Shown here piece after piece: positions 41,367 to 53,757 of a stretch of DNA of 64,000 nucleotides (positions are counted from its first letter, which is position 1; each line of letters starts with the position of its first letter). Source of the stretch: Pseudoneurospora amorphoporcata. Its lineage: Eukaryota; Ascomycota; Sordariomycetes; Sordariales; Sordariaceae. The notes under the pieces were generated by a model, which saw only the letters and a program-made list of their open reading frames with translations, searched no databases and had not been told where the DNA came from. Location of the stretch: positions 62,001 to 126,000 of the forward strand of contig MU859085.1 in assembly GCA_033297205.1 (NCBI GenBank), in the 5' to 3' direction. Both the position numbers and the translations under genes were made by a program.

Positions 41367-41830
41367 TCATAACTCATAAACGTTGTAGACATCATCATAA
41401 CTCTTCCCACCCACAGTCTGCATGACGACCGACTCGACCCTCTCATCCTTGGCCACTCCCTCCACCAAGTCAAACTCTCATCAATCAACCTGCCGCTGCG
41501 CACCACATTGTCCACGCAAATCATGGCCTTGGGCAGCGCCATCTCCACGGCCAAGTTGAAGTAATTGAGGTTATTCGGCTTATCAGCATCGATAAAGAAG
41601 AAACCAAACTTGGGCCTCTTTTCCTCCTCCATCTCCTTCTTCAGCCGGTTCAACACCTCCAAGCTCGATCCTCTCCTCCAACCCGGCATACGCAATGTTC
41701 TTGCGCGCCACCTCTACGTGTTTGGGGTCGAACTCGACAGTGGTGAGCACTGATCTTAACATGCCCCTTCCCGTCAAGAGCAAACAACGACTCCATCGTG
41801 GCATCCATACAAGCTGGCCGATAGCTGTCT
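41367..41830 (-). pseudogene. decayed class I O-methyltransferase
   Basis: Pieces of a CCoAOMT-like SAM-dependent O-methyltransferase remain on the minus strand: TTVEFDPKHVEVARKNIAYA, then after a frame change LEVLNRLKKEMEEEK, FGFFFIDADKPNNLNYF (metal and catalytic loop) and MICVDNVVRSGRLID. After another shift come VEGVAKDERVESVVMQTVGG and the stop at 41367. The glycine-rich SAM motif I is not recognisable. Two frame changes (near 41670 and 41480) make the gene dead in this strain, unless the assembly is wrong there. Confidence 0.82.
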
Positions 41831-42581
41831 CTGAGGATTCTTCACATCTCCACCAACACATGACAAGCTGCGCCCTGTGCTACACCAAGGCTGGTGGTAC
41901 CTATAAGCTGGCAATGACGATGCTGCGAGTCCACAAGATGCGGTACTGATGGGTGTCATTCAATGCCGATGATAGGTACCTTACCATTCCGGATGATGCA
42001 GTCAGGTGCTTCGCAGACCTAAGGACCCTTTATGCACACAATCGGGGACATCGATTGGTCCTCGGCAATGGATCATTCCAATGACGGAAAATGAGGCTTC
42101 ATTTCGAACCTAACCGACGATGATTTGGACGCCGGGGGGGAGATGATAGCCCGCAAAAGCCCCGGCGGGTCTGACGTCACTGGACCACTCACCGCCGTCT
42201 TTGAGACAGGAACGGCATCTTTTCCTTGGCTCACATCAATGTGTAAGTGAATCAAACCTCCCGACCCGAGGGCACCATTACGCAGGTCTGCATGCCAGCT
42301 CACAAGTGCTATTGGGTAGAAATCCAATTAACCTCTTCATGCCTCGACCTGCAGATCCTTCTAGACGTGCATGTCCCGAACCCTCTCGGGGCTCCCAAGA
42401 GAGGCCCAAGACCGCCAAGTGAGCTTGCTTTCCCGGTTCCCATAAGTCGAACCCCAACCCACGACGACATCTCTTAAATATCTTATAACCTCCCTCGTGA
42501 ACTCATGTATCACGAGAACTTCAGTCCCATGACAATAGCCCAACCCCAATAACCAACACCACCCACCAAAACATCAGCAAG
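41831..42581. other. intergenic region
   Basis: I see no gene. The last about 100 bp are the leader of the gene starting at 42582, with CA-rich text typical of fungal 5' UTRs. Confidence 0.4.
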
Positions 42582-43914
42582 ATGGAGGCCGCAGGAGCAA
42601 TCGACGATAGGAGGCTTAAGCAAGGCTTCATCCTCGCAACCCTCATATCTACCATTGCCGGTACCTTCACCGCCGGAGTCAACCTGTTCGACCGTGTCGG
42701 GGAAGCCAGAAGACAACGGAGACAGCGCAAGATGGACAGAGGCCAGAACCGCAAGATCAAGGAACTGGAAAAGCGACTGGATGACGCCGTGACGGGCAGG
42801 ACCGAGGCCGAGGAGCAACAGAAGAACATGCGATATAAGGGCAGTCAAAGGGGAGGGGACAACGAAGAGGATCTGAGGAACTCCCTCCAGCGTGGCGGTC
42901 CGTTGGTTCAAGGGCAGTATGACCAGCTATACTCGAGGGCAGGACCTCAGTTTGCTCAGGGTGACTGTAAGTTTCCTTATCAGCATGAAAACAGTACCTA
43001 TGTAGTACTAACATCACCACCCAGTACTCGCCCAAACCCAACTCCAAGGCCAAATCATCACCCTCCAACGCACCGTCATCAAAATGCTTGAAGACGCTCT
43101 CTACACCGGCGACCCCCCCGACATCCGCAAGCTCTACAACGCCTCCGAGTTCGCCCGAGAAGGCAGCATGCGCGCCCTCCGCGACCAATACCAACGTCTC
43201 CTTCAATCCGCCCCCATAGACCAGCGTGCTCTTCCCGCTCCCGGCCCCGGACCAGCTCCCTCTCACCATTCCGGCCGGAGCCAAAGCCGTCCCATCGCTC
43301 CCGTCCGCCGCATCTCCTCCACTCCTTCTCTTAGAGACTACTACAACACAACCGACTACGACACCTCCTACCATCGCACCCGCACCCGCGGCGCCGGTTC
43401 CATTTCCCACTCCCACCACTCGAACCACTCTCGCTCCCCCTCCCGCTCCCGCGCCCGCTCAGTAGCATCCAAGGGAACCGGCACCTCTATTCCCAAACAA
43501 CTAACCTACCACAACTCCATCTACTGCCAATACGCGACCTACCTGCAACAATCCGGACAACCACTCGACTCCTCCATCGCCTCCAGCGGGGTCTGTCCCG
43601 ATTGCCACGCACATTTATTCGATCCCGTGGAAGTCGTGCATCGCGGGCCGTGGCGGGTCGATAAAGAAGTTGTCACTTATAACGAGCGCACGGGGAAAGA
43701 AGAAGGAGTGGAGTATAGGAGTTATTTGTTGACGACTCGGTTTCTTGTCAAGTGTCATCGAGAGGGGGGCGGGTTTGCGTGTTATTTGTGCTCGAAACAT
43801 CGAGAGAGGGATACGGTCTGTAAGAGGGAGGAGAGTCTGGTGGATCATGTGGGTGAGAAACATAATATTGGGGAATATGAGGGCGATGGGGATATTAGGG
43901 ATGTTACGAGGTGA
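42582..43914 (+). CDS. uncharacterised fungal protein with hydrophobic N-segment, coiled coil and zinc-finger-like C-terminus
   Basis: Exons 42582-42966 and 43025-43914 give 424 residues; the 58-bp intron has GTAAGT, TACTAAC and CCCAG. Residues 14-34 (QGFILATLISTIAGTFTAGV) are hydrophobic, followed by a very basic stretch (RRQRRQRKMDRGQNRKIKEL) that starts a coiled coil. The middle is Ser/Arg/Pro-rich with SRSPSRSRARS. The C-terminus has CPDCHAHLFD and later CYLCSKHRERDTVC with HVGEKH, Cys/His pairs that could bind zinc, the last resembling a degraded C2H2 finger. I do not recognise a named family. An RNA- or chromatin-related role is possible from the SR-like stretch, but this is only a guess. 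Confidence 0.8.
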
Positions 43915-44811
43915 TTTGGTTTTTCTGCTATTGGATTTCATATTTTATTTTTTTTCTTCTCCGCCCTTGTACAATTTGCTTGAACATCTTTTTTTTGTTT
44001 TTCCTTGTCACGACTTTCTTACGACTGCATCGAGCGTTACGAACTTACGAGGGCATGATTTCACATGGCAAGAATGATTAAGACAAACGATAGAACGATA
44101 TTATGATGAGATGAAAGAAATGGATGAGGGTAGAGAGTAGATGGTTCTTGCATTCTGAGTTGAGTCTCTCTGTATCTGTTGTACCATATCTCCGCTTATT
44201 ATCCCTTCGCGATATCCAGAATTGATATCCTAAATGTCCAAAGCCCGGGATACCTAGAGGCAGGCATCTTCCAAGCTATAATCCAAAAAACTTCCAAAAG
44301 CCTGGTATATCAATCTGCCCAGGCTGTAATCCAAGCAATATCTGTGTCGTAGACAGATATATCTGCATGCCCTTTGGTATCCTCCTCCATCATTCTTGTG
44401 TGTGTGTGTGTGTGTGCATGCTCATACCATGTCCGACTCTATCGGAGAATTCGGAGTACTATCAAACGAACCAAAAACCAGAGCATCCAACTTTTGAAGA
44501 CACCGCAGCCATCCCAACCTTTTTTGATAACCGTGGGAAGACCGCACCTGTTGCCCCCATTCCGAAGACCGATCCATTACCCATGAATGTAAGAAGAGAT
44601 CCCAAATGAAGTCCGGCCACGTCATGTAGGCCGGAAACGAAGAGAAGAAAAAGAAATAACAAAAGACAAAACAAAGAAAACAGAAACGAAAGTCTTGCAG
44701 TAACAACAACAACCCGCTTGCTTCCCTCCTCGACCACTCCAAAACTTGACTCTCGTCCGCTTCCTGTCTCAACAACCGCCACAACTCGCACAGCTCGTCC
44801 CAAAAGTCCAG
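43915..44811. other. convergent intergenic region
   Basis: It holds the 3' sides of two genes. A (GT) microsatellite of about nine units lies at 44398-44416. No further gene is seen. Confidence 0.45.
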
Positions 44812-45732
44812 TCATACATTACATGCCGTGACTTTACTCCTCACCCTCTCCAACACGCTCCTCTCGGCCTGCAACTTATCCCGCTCCTTCCTCGTCTCGA
44901 AATTGCTCTCCAGCTTCTGGCTGACCGCCTCCCGAATGCTCTCCTCGCCCCGGTTCATCCAGACATGCCACCCGGAATTACTCAAAGGCCAGAGCGGCTT
45001 GTTCTCGATGTTCTCGATCCAGTCGGCATTCGTCGTCATCTTCTTACGGCTGGCAATGATATCCATGTCGGCCGCAATCTGCGCGCAGTACGACTCCAGG
45101 GGCAAGTCGTTGACGTCCCGACCGAACGGGTTCTCGATCTCTCTTCCGATAAAAAGCAGTCCCAGGATAATGTAGGCGGCTGCGATGGTGGCCGGAATCG
45201 TAATCCAGTTCAACGTCGGCAGCAGCTGGAAGGGCAGCAGCAGGATATACACCCACGTGATTTGCGCGATGGCGATGGCGTAGGCGATGGGGAGGGGGGT
45301 GGACAGCACACGGTCGGTCCCCACTAGCACGTCGTTCAGGATGGACATGTTGTTGTAGGCCAGCGTCTGCTGCATGGGAACGGGCAGCTGGCCCTCGGCG
45401 ATCAGCTCGTCCGTGTACGTGGCTAGGTACGAAAGGATCTCGAGGGGGAGGTTGCCGAGCGGGCGAGATGCCTTCTTAATCATCTTGCGCGGGTTGGAGG
45501 CGGCGAAGCTGACGCCGATGTACTCGCCGACAGACTTGAAGAAGCCGGGGCCTTGGAGGGCCTTGAGCGTCTTGTCCGGTTCCTCCTCGGTGGCTCGCTT
45601 GGCGAAGGTGTCGAGGTGGGCGACCAGGTGCGAGATGTCGTCGTAGCACGTGTACGGCTCAAAGCGGAGGCGGTGTTTCAAGGATACGGCAAAGGCGACC
45701 AGGAGGTTCAGGGCGGTTCTGTGGATGTTGTT

Positions 45733-45794
<62 letters not shown>

Positions 45795-46656
45795 GAACTC
45801 TGCAAATGGAATCCCTGGGACTTCTTACAGCTTGGCCAAAACGTCCTTCTTCCCCAACTCGCCTTCCCGCTCTTTGGCATGCACCCAGTAGACACGACCG
45901 AGTGTCTGACACGCCAGGAGCAACGAGGACCAATATTTGCGGCCCTCTGAATAGCGCTCGTAGGCCGTGGAGCTGCGGAACGACAGACCCAAACCGACCA
46001 CGAAACCAAGGACCGTCAGGAGGATGTTGTGAATACCCACTGGGGAGGAGGAAGGGTCAGCTTGTGATAGGGGTACGATAGGCAAAGGAGGTAGGTGGAA
46101 CGCACAATTTGTCACTTTAAAGTTAATAACAGTGAGCATAGTGGTCCACGCACCGACTCCGAAGAGTGGTAGGATCATCTTGGGCAGGATACTGCCGTGC
46201 ATCTGCATGAAGATAGGCCATTTTGAGTGCTTTTGGGTGTCTCGGGGGCCGGTCTGGAATCGTGCAAGGTTCGTGTTAGTGATTACTTATGTGACATTGA
46301 GTGAGGGAAGGACGGGTTAATGGTGCAAGACATACAAAGTAGTCATCGATCTCTACGGATCTGCGTACAGGCCGGAAGGGGTTCATGGTGTTGACACGAG
46401 GCGACATGAGCGTGGGTACCTGGTCCAGCTCAGGAAGGTTCTCGACGGACAACCGGGGTAGCCGGGGCTTCTCGGCGCCGCCATTCAAGTGTTGTTGCTC
46501 CGCCTCTAGGTCGTCGGAAGAGCCTACATGACCGCCGTCGTCCATTGTGGTTGTGGTTGTGGTTGGACTAGTGCCAGAAGAGCCTAGCCTGTTGTGATTG
46601 GGTCCTGGAGGCTCAACCGCAGTCGGGATGCTGCTTTGAGGCTGCTGGATCGACAT
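44812..46656 (-). CDS. bestrophin-like (UPF0187) anion channel family membrane protein
   Basis: Minus-strand exons 46336-46656, 46106-46253, 45829-46039 and 44812-45718 sum to 1587 nt (528 residues). The fungal RFP-TM/UPF0187 proteins are relatives of animal bestrophins, membrane chloride or anion channels. The family segment FRSSTAYERYSEGRKYW follows a hydrophobic helix (LLTVLGFVVGLGLSF). Two more hydrophobic helices occur late (TWVYILLLPFQLLPTLNWIT, then IPATIAAAYIILGLLFIG), followed by the acidic-aromatic ENPFGRDVNDLPLE typical of the family. Introns are 46254-46335, 46040-46105 and 45719-45828. The middle one is 66 bp and in frame without a stop. The last contains a 56-nt T run on the coding strand before its GCTAAC branch site. 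The start at 46656 is the first in-frame ATG. Confidence 0.88.
45736..45791. repeat. 56-nt poly-A/poly-T homopolymer inside an intron
   Basis: An uninterrupted run of 56 A on the plus strand lies within the last intron of the bestrophin-like gene. It sits between the 5' splice site and the branch point, so it reads as poly-T in the pre-mRNA. Confidence 0.95.
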
Positions 46657-49600
46657 GTATGAGCGAGGGGGTGGTATACCAAGTAGTCCAGCAGAGATGG
46701 TACCCACAGGAATCCGGATGGACGGAGAGGGATAGGTATGTTGAAACCCGGGGGAAGTGGTGATCAATCTAACTCGAATCCTCCAGATCTAGGGAAATGT
46801 GGAATAGGTGTTGATGCCGGGGATCCAATCCAATGTTTGTTGCTTGAATCCGCAGGTGGTGGCGTCAGTGTTGAACCGGGTGGTGATATGGAAATACTTG
46901 GGAAAAAGCCCCTTGGAAAATCGAACCACAACGAGGGACAAGGGGTCAAAATAAAATAGGAATAATCTAAAACAGAGGTGGAAAGGAAAAAGTTGTAGGA
47001 TGAGATTCTTTGTTGAAACTGGAATCTGGACCAAAAGGTGGAAAGGGGGAGGGGGGATGTGGATGTGAATGGGGAGATTGACGTTTAAAGGGTTATTGAC
47101 AGCGTCGATGACGACTCCAGTCGGACTGGTTCTCTTTCCGAATTCTCTTGCCCGGCCTCTCCTTCTTTTCCCAGTAGTGATTTTTATTTCCACTTTGCTT
47201 TCACCCCTGTCTCCACGTCGTCCGTACCGATCATTGTATGGCCCCTGTTTGAAGATGTCATGCCCCGGCCCCTATGTAGGTACCTAGGTATGTCCGGTTC
47301 CCGATTTCTGGATTTCTCGGTGTTGTCCGTTATACGTAGCACTGATGGTAGAGGTAGTATTCGACCCGTTCCATCTCAGCTTCCTTCTACAAGAACAGGG
47401 ACACTGAACTGGAACTGGCATCAAAAGTCAAAAGAGTCGTGTTCTGTTGAAACATTACAGAATCCCCACTCTCTCCCAGGGCTGCCGGCTAGACGCTGGA
47501 AAACTCCACAAAACATTGGCTGCGGTTCGTGAATGGAGCCAAGCCTGCATCGCATTGGCTTGACACACGCCGCGGACCCGGAGATTTGGAGCCTGAAATC
47601 CACTGGACGACCACTGGAATTCGGTGACGGGGAACAGAACATGGTTGCGCAAATTGAGAACCCTCAGAAACCAATCTGCTCCTGCCACCAAAGGGCGATG
47701 ATGTGAGCATCCTGGCTGTTAATACCTCTACACCTAGTCCAATGCGGTAATGGATGAACACTCGTCTGTCGGGCATCGATGAATTCCGTACCTGTTCCAA
47801 TTTGCACCTGGATTGTTAGCGGATGCATTGACACGACCAGCAACCGCCCTACCATTCTCATCACAAACCTTGTCGATATACGTTACTACTAGACTATACT
47901 GGATATGTATTCACGCACCTATGCACGTTGAAGTGGTCGTACCGTAGTGCTGATTCACAATAGTGCTGTCGTCCTATTCTCGGGAGGGCGCAGACATCAC
48001 ATCATGCCCACTGCACTAACACCTATTCAAACCGCGTCGGAAGCAGAGGGAAAGCTGTGACGTTGACTGTCAGACAGCTTCATGATCTTCAACTCTCTCC
48101 ACAACATCTGACGAGCTTTGATCCCTACAGGGCAACAAGCCAAACAACATGACGAGAGGCTTGCCTCGAGACGGTGGATCTCTGGATTCGCATCAAAACT
48201 CCACACAAAACAGTCATCGGGGATCGAAGAGCTGCGATTGGAAAACGGGTGAAAGAGTGAAGCTACATGCTTGCTCTGATCAATTCATGGATTCATGGAT
48301 TCATGCCTGTCCGTTCCCTATTTTTGTTTCAATATGCTGATCTTCCTACAGCCTCGGCCCTTGGCGTTCAGGCCTTCACGTCGTCTGTTAGTGACCATAT
48401 AGTCTAATTCTTATGCCTTCACTATACGAGTTCGAAAGACTCTTCAACTTGTCATCTCCGCGAGGAATGCGTTCCAAGCTATTGGCTTCCATGCTACCCG
48501 CCCCCAATCTTCTTCCGTCCTTCTGGAAAACACGGCCAGGCTTCCTTGACCCGCCGCCCTCTTAACGCCGTGATCTAACCCTGTTTAAACACCACCCCCC
48601 CAACTGCTAGCTTGGCGGGCTTAAGCGACAGACGCCAGTACGCCACCCGCCATGAAACCTACCGTACACGACCGCCATCCAGTCCCCGGACCAGGCAACG
48701 TCAGGGGAAAAGAACGAAAAGAGAGGGAAACTTGGAAACATGCCCCTGTTTCAACCACATCTCGGCTACCTCTTTTTTGGCAATGCGGTACAATCAGACA
48801 CCCAATGAGGTTGCGTGTGTGTGTGTGTGAATGGAAGAAGAAGAGTTCAAAGCAGAGAAGAAAAACAAAACATTGTTTGGTAAGACAAGACTTGCCCTAC
48901 AGCAAGCATGTCGAGTGACGGAGCACAACAGAGAAGATCGAAGCCGGTCGGTCGGTCGTACATCGACCTGTCAAACCAATAATCACCTCATCGACAATTC
49001 CATTGTTTCAGCGAGAATGAACACCATTTGCCCGTTTCCAGATATTTCCAGATTGTATGTCATCGATCCTTTTTTTCTTCTCCGCGGCTGAGCGCATAAG
49101 TTGATGAGCGCTTTCTCTAATAAATGCGATGATCCCGTCGTCATCATCGTCATTTGTGGAATACAGTAACGACCGATCGTGGTAAGGTTTCCTCAGATCA
49201 AACAGTCTCAACCCGATCGTGCTCCTCTGATCTTTTACAACGCAGTATCTCGAAGGGTAAGGTAAGACTTTTGGTGTTTCTGAAATGGAAATCCACCACC
49301 AATGCACTTACACGAAGCTACAAAGTGACCCTTTCGGGGCCGAGGCCGTGAGACATGGTGGCTTGCTTGCCGGGGAGAAAGCCCCCGGTAGCCCCGGTGT
49401 TCTCGAACGTAGGTAGGTAACGAGTGCTTTCCCCCGATCATCTCCGAAGATTTGGAAGAATTTTCAACTCTAAAACAGAACACGACCTTCATCGACAATA
49501 CTTCGACCGCGACATTGAGCTGATGACTCACTCACTCACTGGTTGACCTCCGGTCGGCGACCTTCCGTTACAGCCATGGCGCGTTGGATTGCTATAGCAT

Positions 49601-50819
49601 GGAAATCTTATAGCTATAATTTCCGGAGATTCTCGAACTCGACGTTGCTCACCCGACCATCTCCCGTCCGGACGGACCTTGACGAAAAATCATGGAAAAA
49701 AAAACTCAACAAACTTTTACTTCCTTTGCTAAGTGCGTTAATACATGCTAAGCCAGGGGCAGCTTTACTGTACCAAGGAAGATATACAATTGAATATCCG
49801 GACCCTTACGAATTCCAACTTTTGCACCCGACTATTGCCGGACTTTTAACAAACAAAATCACAACCCAAAACAGGGTCTATCTCGAACTGGATGGAAATT
49901 AGCTTCAACAGGGGCACTTACAAGCCCAGTTCGGCAATTCGCGCGTTTGACTGTCCCAGGGATGGATTCTTCTTCTTTCTGATATCAGATTCCCTGATGG
50001 CGTCCAGCCCGATATCTTCACACCCAAGTATCTCCGGACCTTCCAGTCTTGACCCACATGCGCTCACGAGAAAACATACACAGTTACCTCCTTAATCTGT
50101 TGGGTGTTTGCATACCAACCAACCAAGCGGTTTAACATGACTCGGCTTATTGACTTTCATAGATTGGTTGCTACTATTTTCAAGGTCTATCTTTAGGTTA
50201 CTTTATACTAGAGATTTTAACATTGAATCTTCGGATTGTTCCACTCGAGTCCAGGTTTTCACCCGATATCTGCAGATCGTGAAGGAATTCACAACCCAAA
50301 CGGACACCTTCCTCTTTACTCACAAGAATACCTACTATTGGCATCGATGATGAACCTCGGAACTCAACCCGTTCACTTAACCACCTACCTATTACAAAAC
50401 CGGCTTGCCATAAGAGCCTCGCATATACCATACCGCGAATGTCTCCGAACGAACCAATTTCACTACCTATACTTCCACTTACATGTTTCCACCAAGCGTC
50501 CACTCACAGTCGGTGCGACTTGACGATCTACGGGCAGAAACCAACTTCCTACGTATCCATAACGCATAGACTTATATATCAAGGGTATCTCTGAACGTAA
50601 TTTCCCAGAAACCAAGCAAAGCGCCGGCTAAAACCCGCACACAACACCACACACTTTTCGTTCTCTCCTTCTTCACTCCCGTCTATCAATTTTTGCACGC
50701 TAACACTCCAATTCCCATTATCAACAACCACCATCAATCCAGCCCGATCCGGTATCTATCCCGACAGTAACCACCATGCCATCCAATGTTATGCCACAAC
50801 TCCCAATCCAATGATCCCA
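46657..50819. other. 4.2-kb region without recognisable genes
   Basis: The left end is the promoter and leader of the bestrophin-like gene. Over the rest I find only short frames without family features or splice-linked continuity. Small repeats include a GT run near 48818 and a GGTC run near 48950. The region is not AT-rich like the transposon island, so it is not plainly RIP-mutated. It may hold a non-coding RNA or a lineage-specific gene that I cannot see. Confidence 0.45.
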
Positions 50820-52436
50820 CTAATACTGAAACCGCCACCTAGGATCCTCATCCCCATCCCAATCCACCAGATGTCCCACCTCCTCCACCTCCTCCGGCGC
50901 AATCCCATCCCGTCTCTTATTCTCCCTACTCAAGATGAAGTACAGCAAGCTTGAAACAATCACGTTCCCCGCCAGATACCCCAACGCAAAGCTGTGTCCG
51001 ACTACATACCTCGGTCCGTCCCCGCTTCTGTACAACTGCGTACCCAGCACGGCGCCCAAGTTACCGATACTAATCTGCATTGCGTTCGCCACCGCTCTCT
51101 TGGTCTGTCCCGACACGTTAATAGCCGGCCAGGATAAGGCCAGGGCCGTGGCGGGGTAGATGCCGCCGGCAGAGAAGAAGGTGCCGGCGTAGGAAAGGCC
51201 GGGTCGGGCGATGGGGTCTTTGTTGGCGAGGAGCATGATGTAGCCGATTATGGCGAAGATGGCCGAGCCGATGATGAAGACGGCGCGCTTGTGTAAGCGC
51301 TCGGAGACGGTGGCTACGGTGAGGGTGGTGAGGAAGGCGAAGGCATAAGGGGGGATGGTGAGGAGTTGGGCGGTTGCGGCGCGGTAGCCTAGGGCGGCGA
51401 TGATGGAGGGCTATTGCGAGGGGTTAGTTACCTAGTATAAGATAGGTAAGTGGTGTCCTCGACCGTTGACTTACCAGGAACAGAGAGAAGGTGTAGAGAG
51501 GTAGGCTCATGGTGTGGAAACTCAAGCCGTAGAGCCAGCACTTGGGGTCCTTCAAAGCCCGGAGGACATTGTCCCAGGTGAAACTTTCGTCGTGGGTAGC
51601 ATCGCTATCTGAAGCCAGACGGGCGTGGATGAACTTGCGCTCCTTGTCCGTGAGGAATTCAGCAGTGTCCGGGTAGTTGTAGATGAACCAGTAAGCCCCG
51701 ACGGCTACGACGACTGTGGCGATACCCTCGAGGATGAAGATCCAGCGCCAGCCGTGCTCCCAGACGGTGCCGCGCATGAAGCTGATGCCATAGGCCAGGA
51801 TACCACCGAAGGATCCGGCAAGGGCAGCGGCTCCGGAGGGAAATGCGGAACTGTCTCTCGCGACGCTTGTACCACATGGAGAAGTAGTAGACTACGCCGG
51901 GGAAGAGACCACTCTCAGCGACACCAAGGAAGAAGCGGGCGATGAAGAAGCCAGTGAGGTTCTGGACGATGCCCATCAAGGTGGCTACGATACCCCATAG
52001 GATGGTGAGGGTGGGTAGCCAGAATCTGGGTGTTGTCCGCTTGAGAACGATGTTGCATGGGATCTATCGACGTGTAAGTGAGAGGACCTCATGATGGGGA
52101 GTGAACAAGACTTACCTCGAAGATGACATAACCGATAAAGTACAGCGTCAGACCAGTGAGATACTGGTTGCCCGTCATACCAAGGTCTGCTGCGAGACCT
52201 TCGATCCTCGCGTTGCCCACATTGCTGCGGTCCAAGAAGGAGAGCAGATAGAGGATGCCGACAGCAGGCAAGAGACGAACGTCAAGTTTCCGGAGTAGTG
52301 ATTTTTCATTGACCGTGTCTGTCTCGAGGTCAACTGTCTCAGAGGCTGTTACTGAACCTGGGCCAACAGATGGTCTCTTGTCCGGATCCGAGTCAGAGTA
52401 CTGTTCAGGCTTCCCCTCTATCACGGATTCAGCCAT
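50820..52436 (-). pseudogene. MFS anion:cation symporter (Dal5/allantoate permease type) with a frameshift
   Basis: Exons 52116-52436, 51475-52063 and 50820-51410 on the minus strand join with good introns (52064-52115, 51411-51474). They encode a major facilitator protein of the allantoate/nicotinate permease family: DVRLLPAVGILYLLSFLDRS with NVGNARI, the loop MWYKRRERQFRISL, GWRWIFILEGI, and a full second half (ANAMQISIGNLGAVLGTQLY). The coding sum is 1501 nt, not a multiple of three. The break is near 51836-51840: the frame is right up to FRISL and right again from AAALAGSFGG, and a loss of about 8 bp fits. This would kill the transporter unless it is a sequencing error, as everything else is intact. 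Confidence 0.82.
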
Positions 52437-53757
52437 GGTTGTTTAGAGATCGAGAAACCCCTGGGCAAAGATGAGATAAAAGAATCCTGTATATCACACA
52501 AGGGGTGGTGGTATCTGGAACACGGCGCTCGCCTGTAGTACAAGTTTTGGGGGGTTCTTATATCAAGGCGAATGTGCTCACCCATTCTCAGCCATGCTGA
52601 AGGCTTTTCTGATATGGAAAGACCGGCAATGATGGCACTTCTGGCTAGTGAGAAAGACATGGACCATCATGATCACATCCGTAGTGTTGATGGCGACATG
52701 GAGCTCAATCATTTGTCATTGGACAGCTCCCCGCGTTGTCAAGACAACTTGGGGGTGCCCTGTCTTGGCGGGATTGGGAGAGTGCGGGAAGCTTAACCTG
52801 ATGAGGTCACTGGCCCGTCACTTGGGAAGAGGTCTGATGAACCAGAGCTACCGGATTCCAAGCCGAAGCATTGGTGAGCCGTTGATGGATAACTTTAAGG
52901 TCGGGAGTTGAGATGACTGCCGGCGACATTCGAGACATGTGCTTGGTGGAGGTCGGTGATGATCTGTGCTCTCTGGCGTGGGGGCAGCTCTAGCAGTACG
53001 TATAATCTAGACCTTGGAAAAGCTTAGCTGGAATGTCTTTGAAACAGGGGCTCCCTCCCATGGAGTAAAAAGAACATGAAGACATTTGATAACGAAGACT
53101 CGACGTCCACTTGTATGTTAGTCTGGAGAGACACGCATTGTGTGGCTTTTATCACCCAAGATGGCGCGATGAGGGATCCAATGGGTTGACATTGATGCGA
53201 AGCGGTTCTCGTCAAAGACACCGATAAGAGATGGCCACAAGCGGCAGCGGAGCTCTGGGATTGGAAAGAATGAGCCATTGAGTAGCTTGTATAAAACCCT
53301 TCATTGATGATAGATAAGAAGGACGAAGATGGCTCTTCAAATGATGGAAGGCTGGGGCAACACCCTTTTCTGGGCATGTGTCCTGACTTCAACTGTTGAA
53401 CAGACGATGAAAAGAGCGAGTTGGAAGTCGATTAGCGGTGCGGGAGGACACTGCGTTTTATTCGCTTTGTCTACTTCTGCGACGGCAGCTCAGCTGTGGA
53501 GGGGAAGGAGCTTCCAATTACACATGTTCTAGGCGAACATTTTGGAGTCGTTTCCTTCCATGTTGGAATTTGGGGATGCCAAGGAAAGCCCTGAAGGACG
53601 GACCAGCAGTTCCCCGCATCCAATTTCCAGGCACCGCGCCAAGTCTGGCCAACCACGAAATTGCATCATTCACAACTTCCACTTCCAACCCTAAACCCTT
53701 CCAACCTCCAACATTTTTCATCATTTCTCACGAACCCTACCGTCGTCCCAACATCCC
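52437..53757. other. intergenic region, 1.3 kb
   Basis: It lies between two divergently transcribed genes (transporter on minus, PLD-like on plus), so it should hold both promoters. I see no coding frame with family signal. Confidence 0.4.

Noticed and set aside
25701..42000. Secondary-metabolite gene cluster (dioxygenase, monooxygenase, amidohydrolase, methyltransferase)
   Set aside because: No polyketide synthase, peptide synthetase, terpene cyclase or cluster regulator is present, two members are pseudogenes, and a tRNA and housekeeping genes are interspersed.
45650..46081. Lys-rich plus-strand frame
   Set aside because: The lysines are only the poly-A run read in frame, across the intron of a minus-strand gene.
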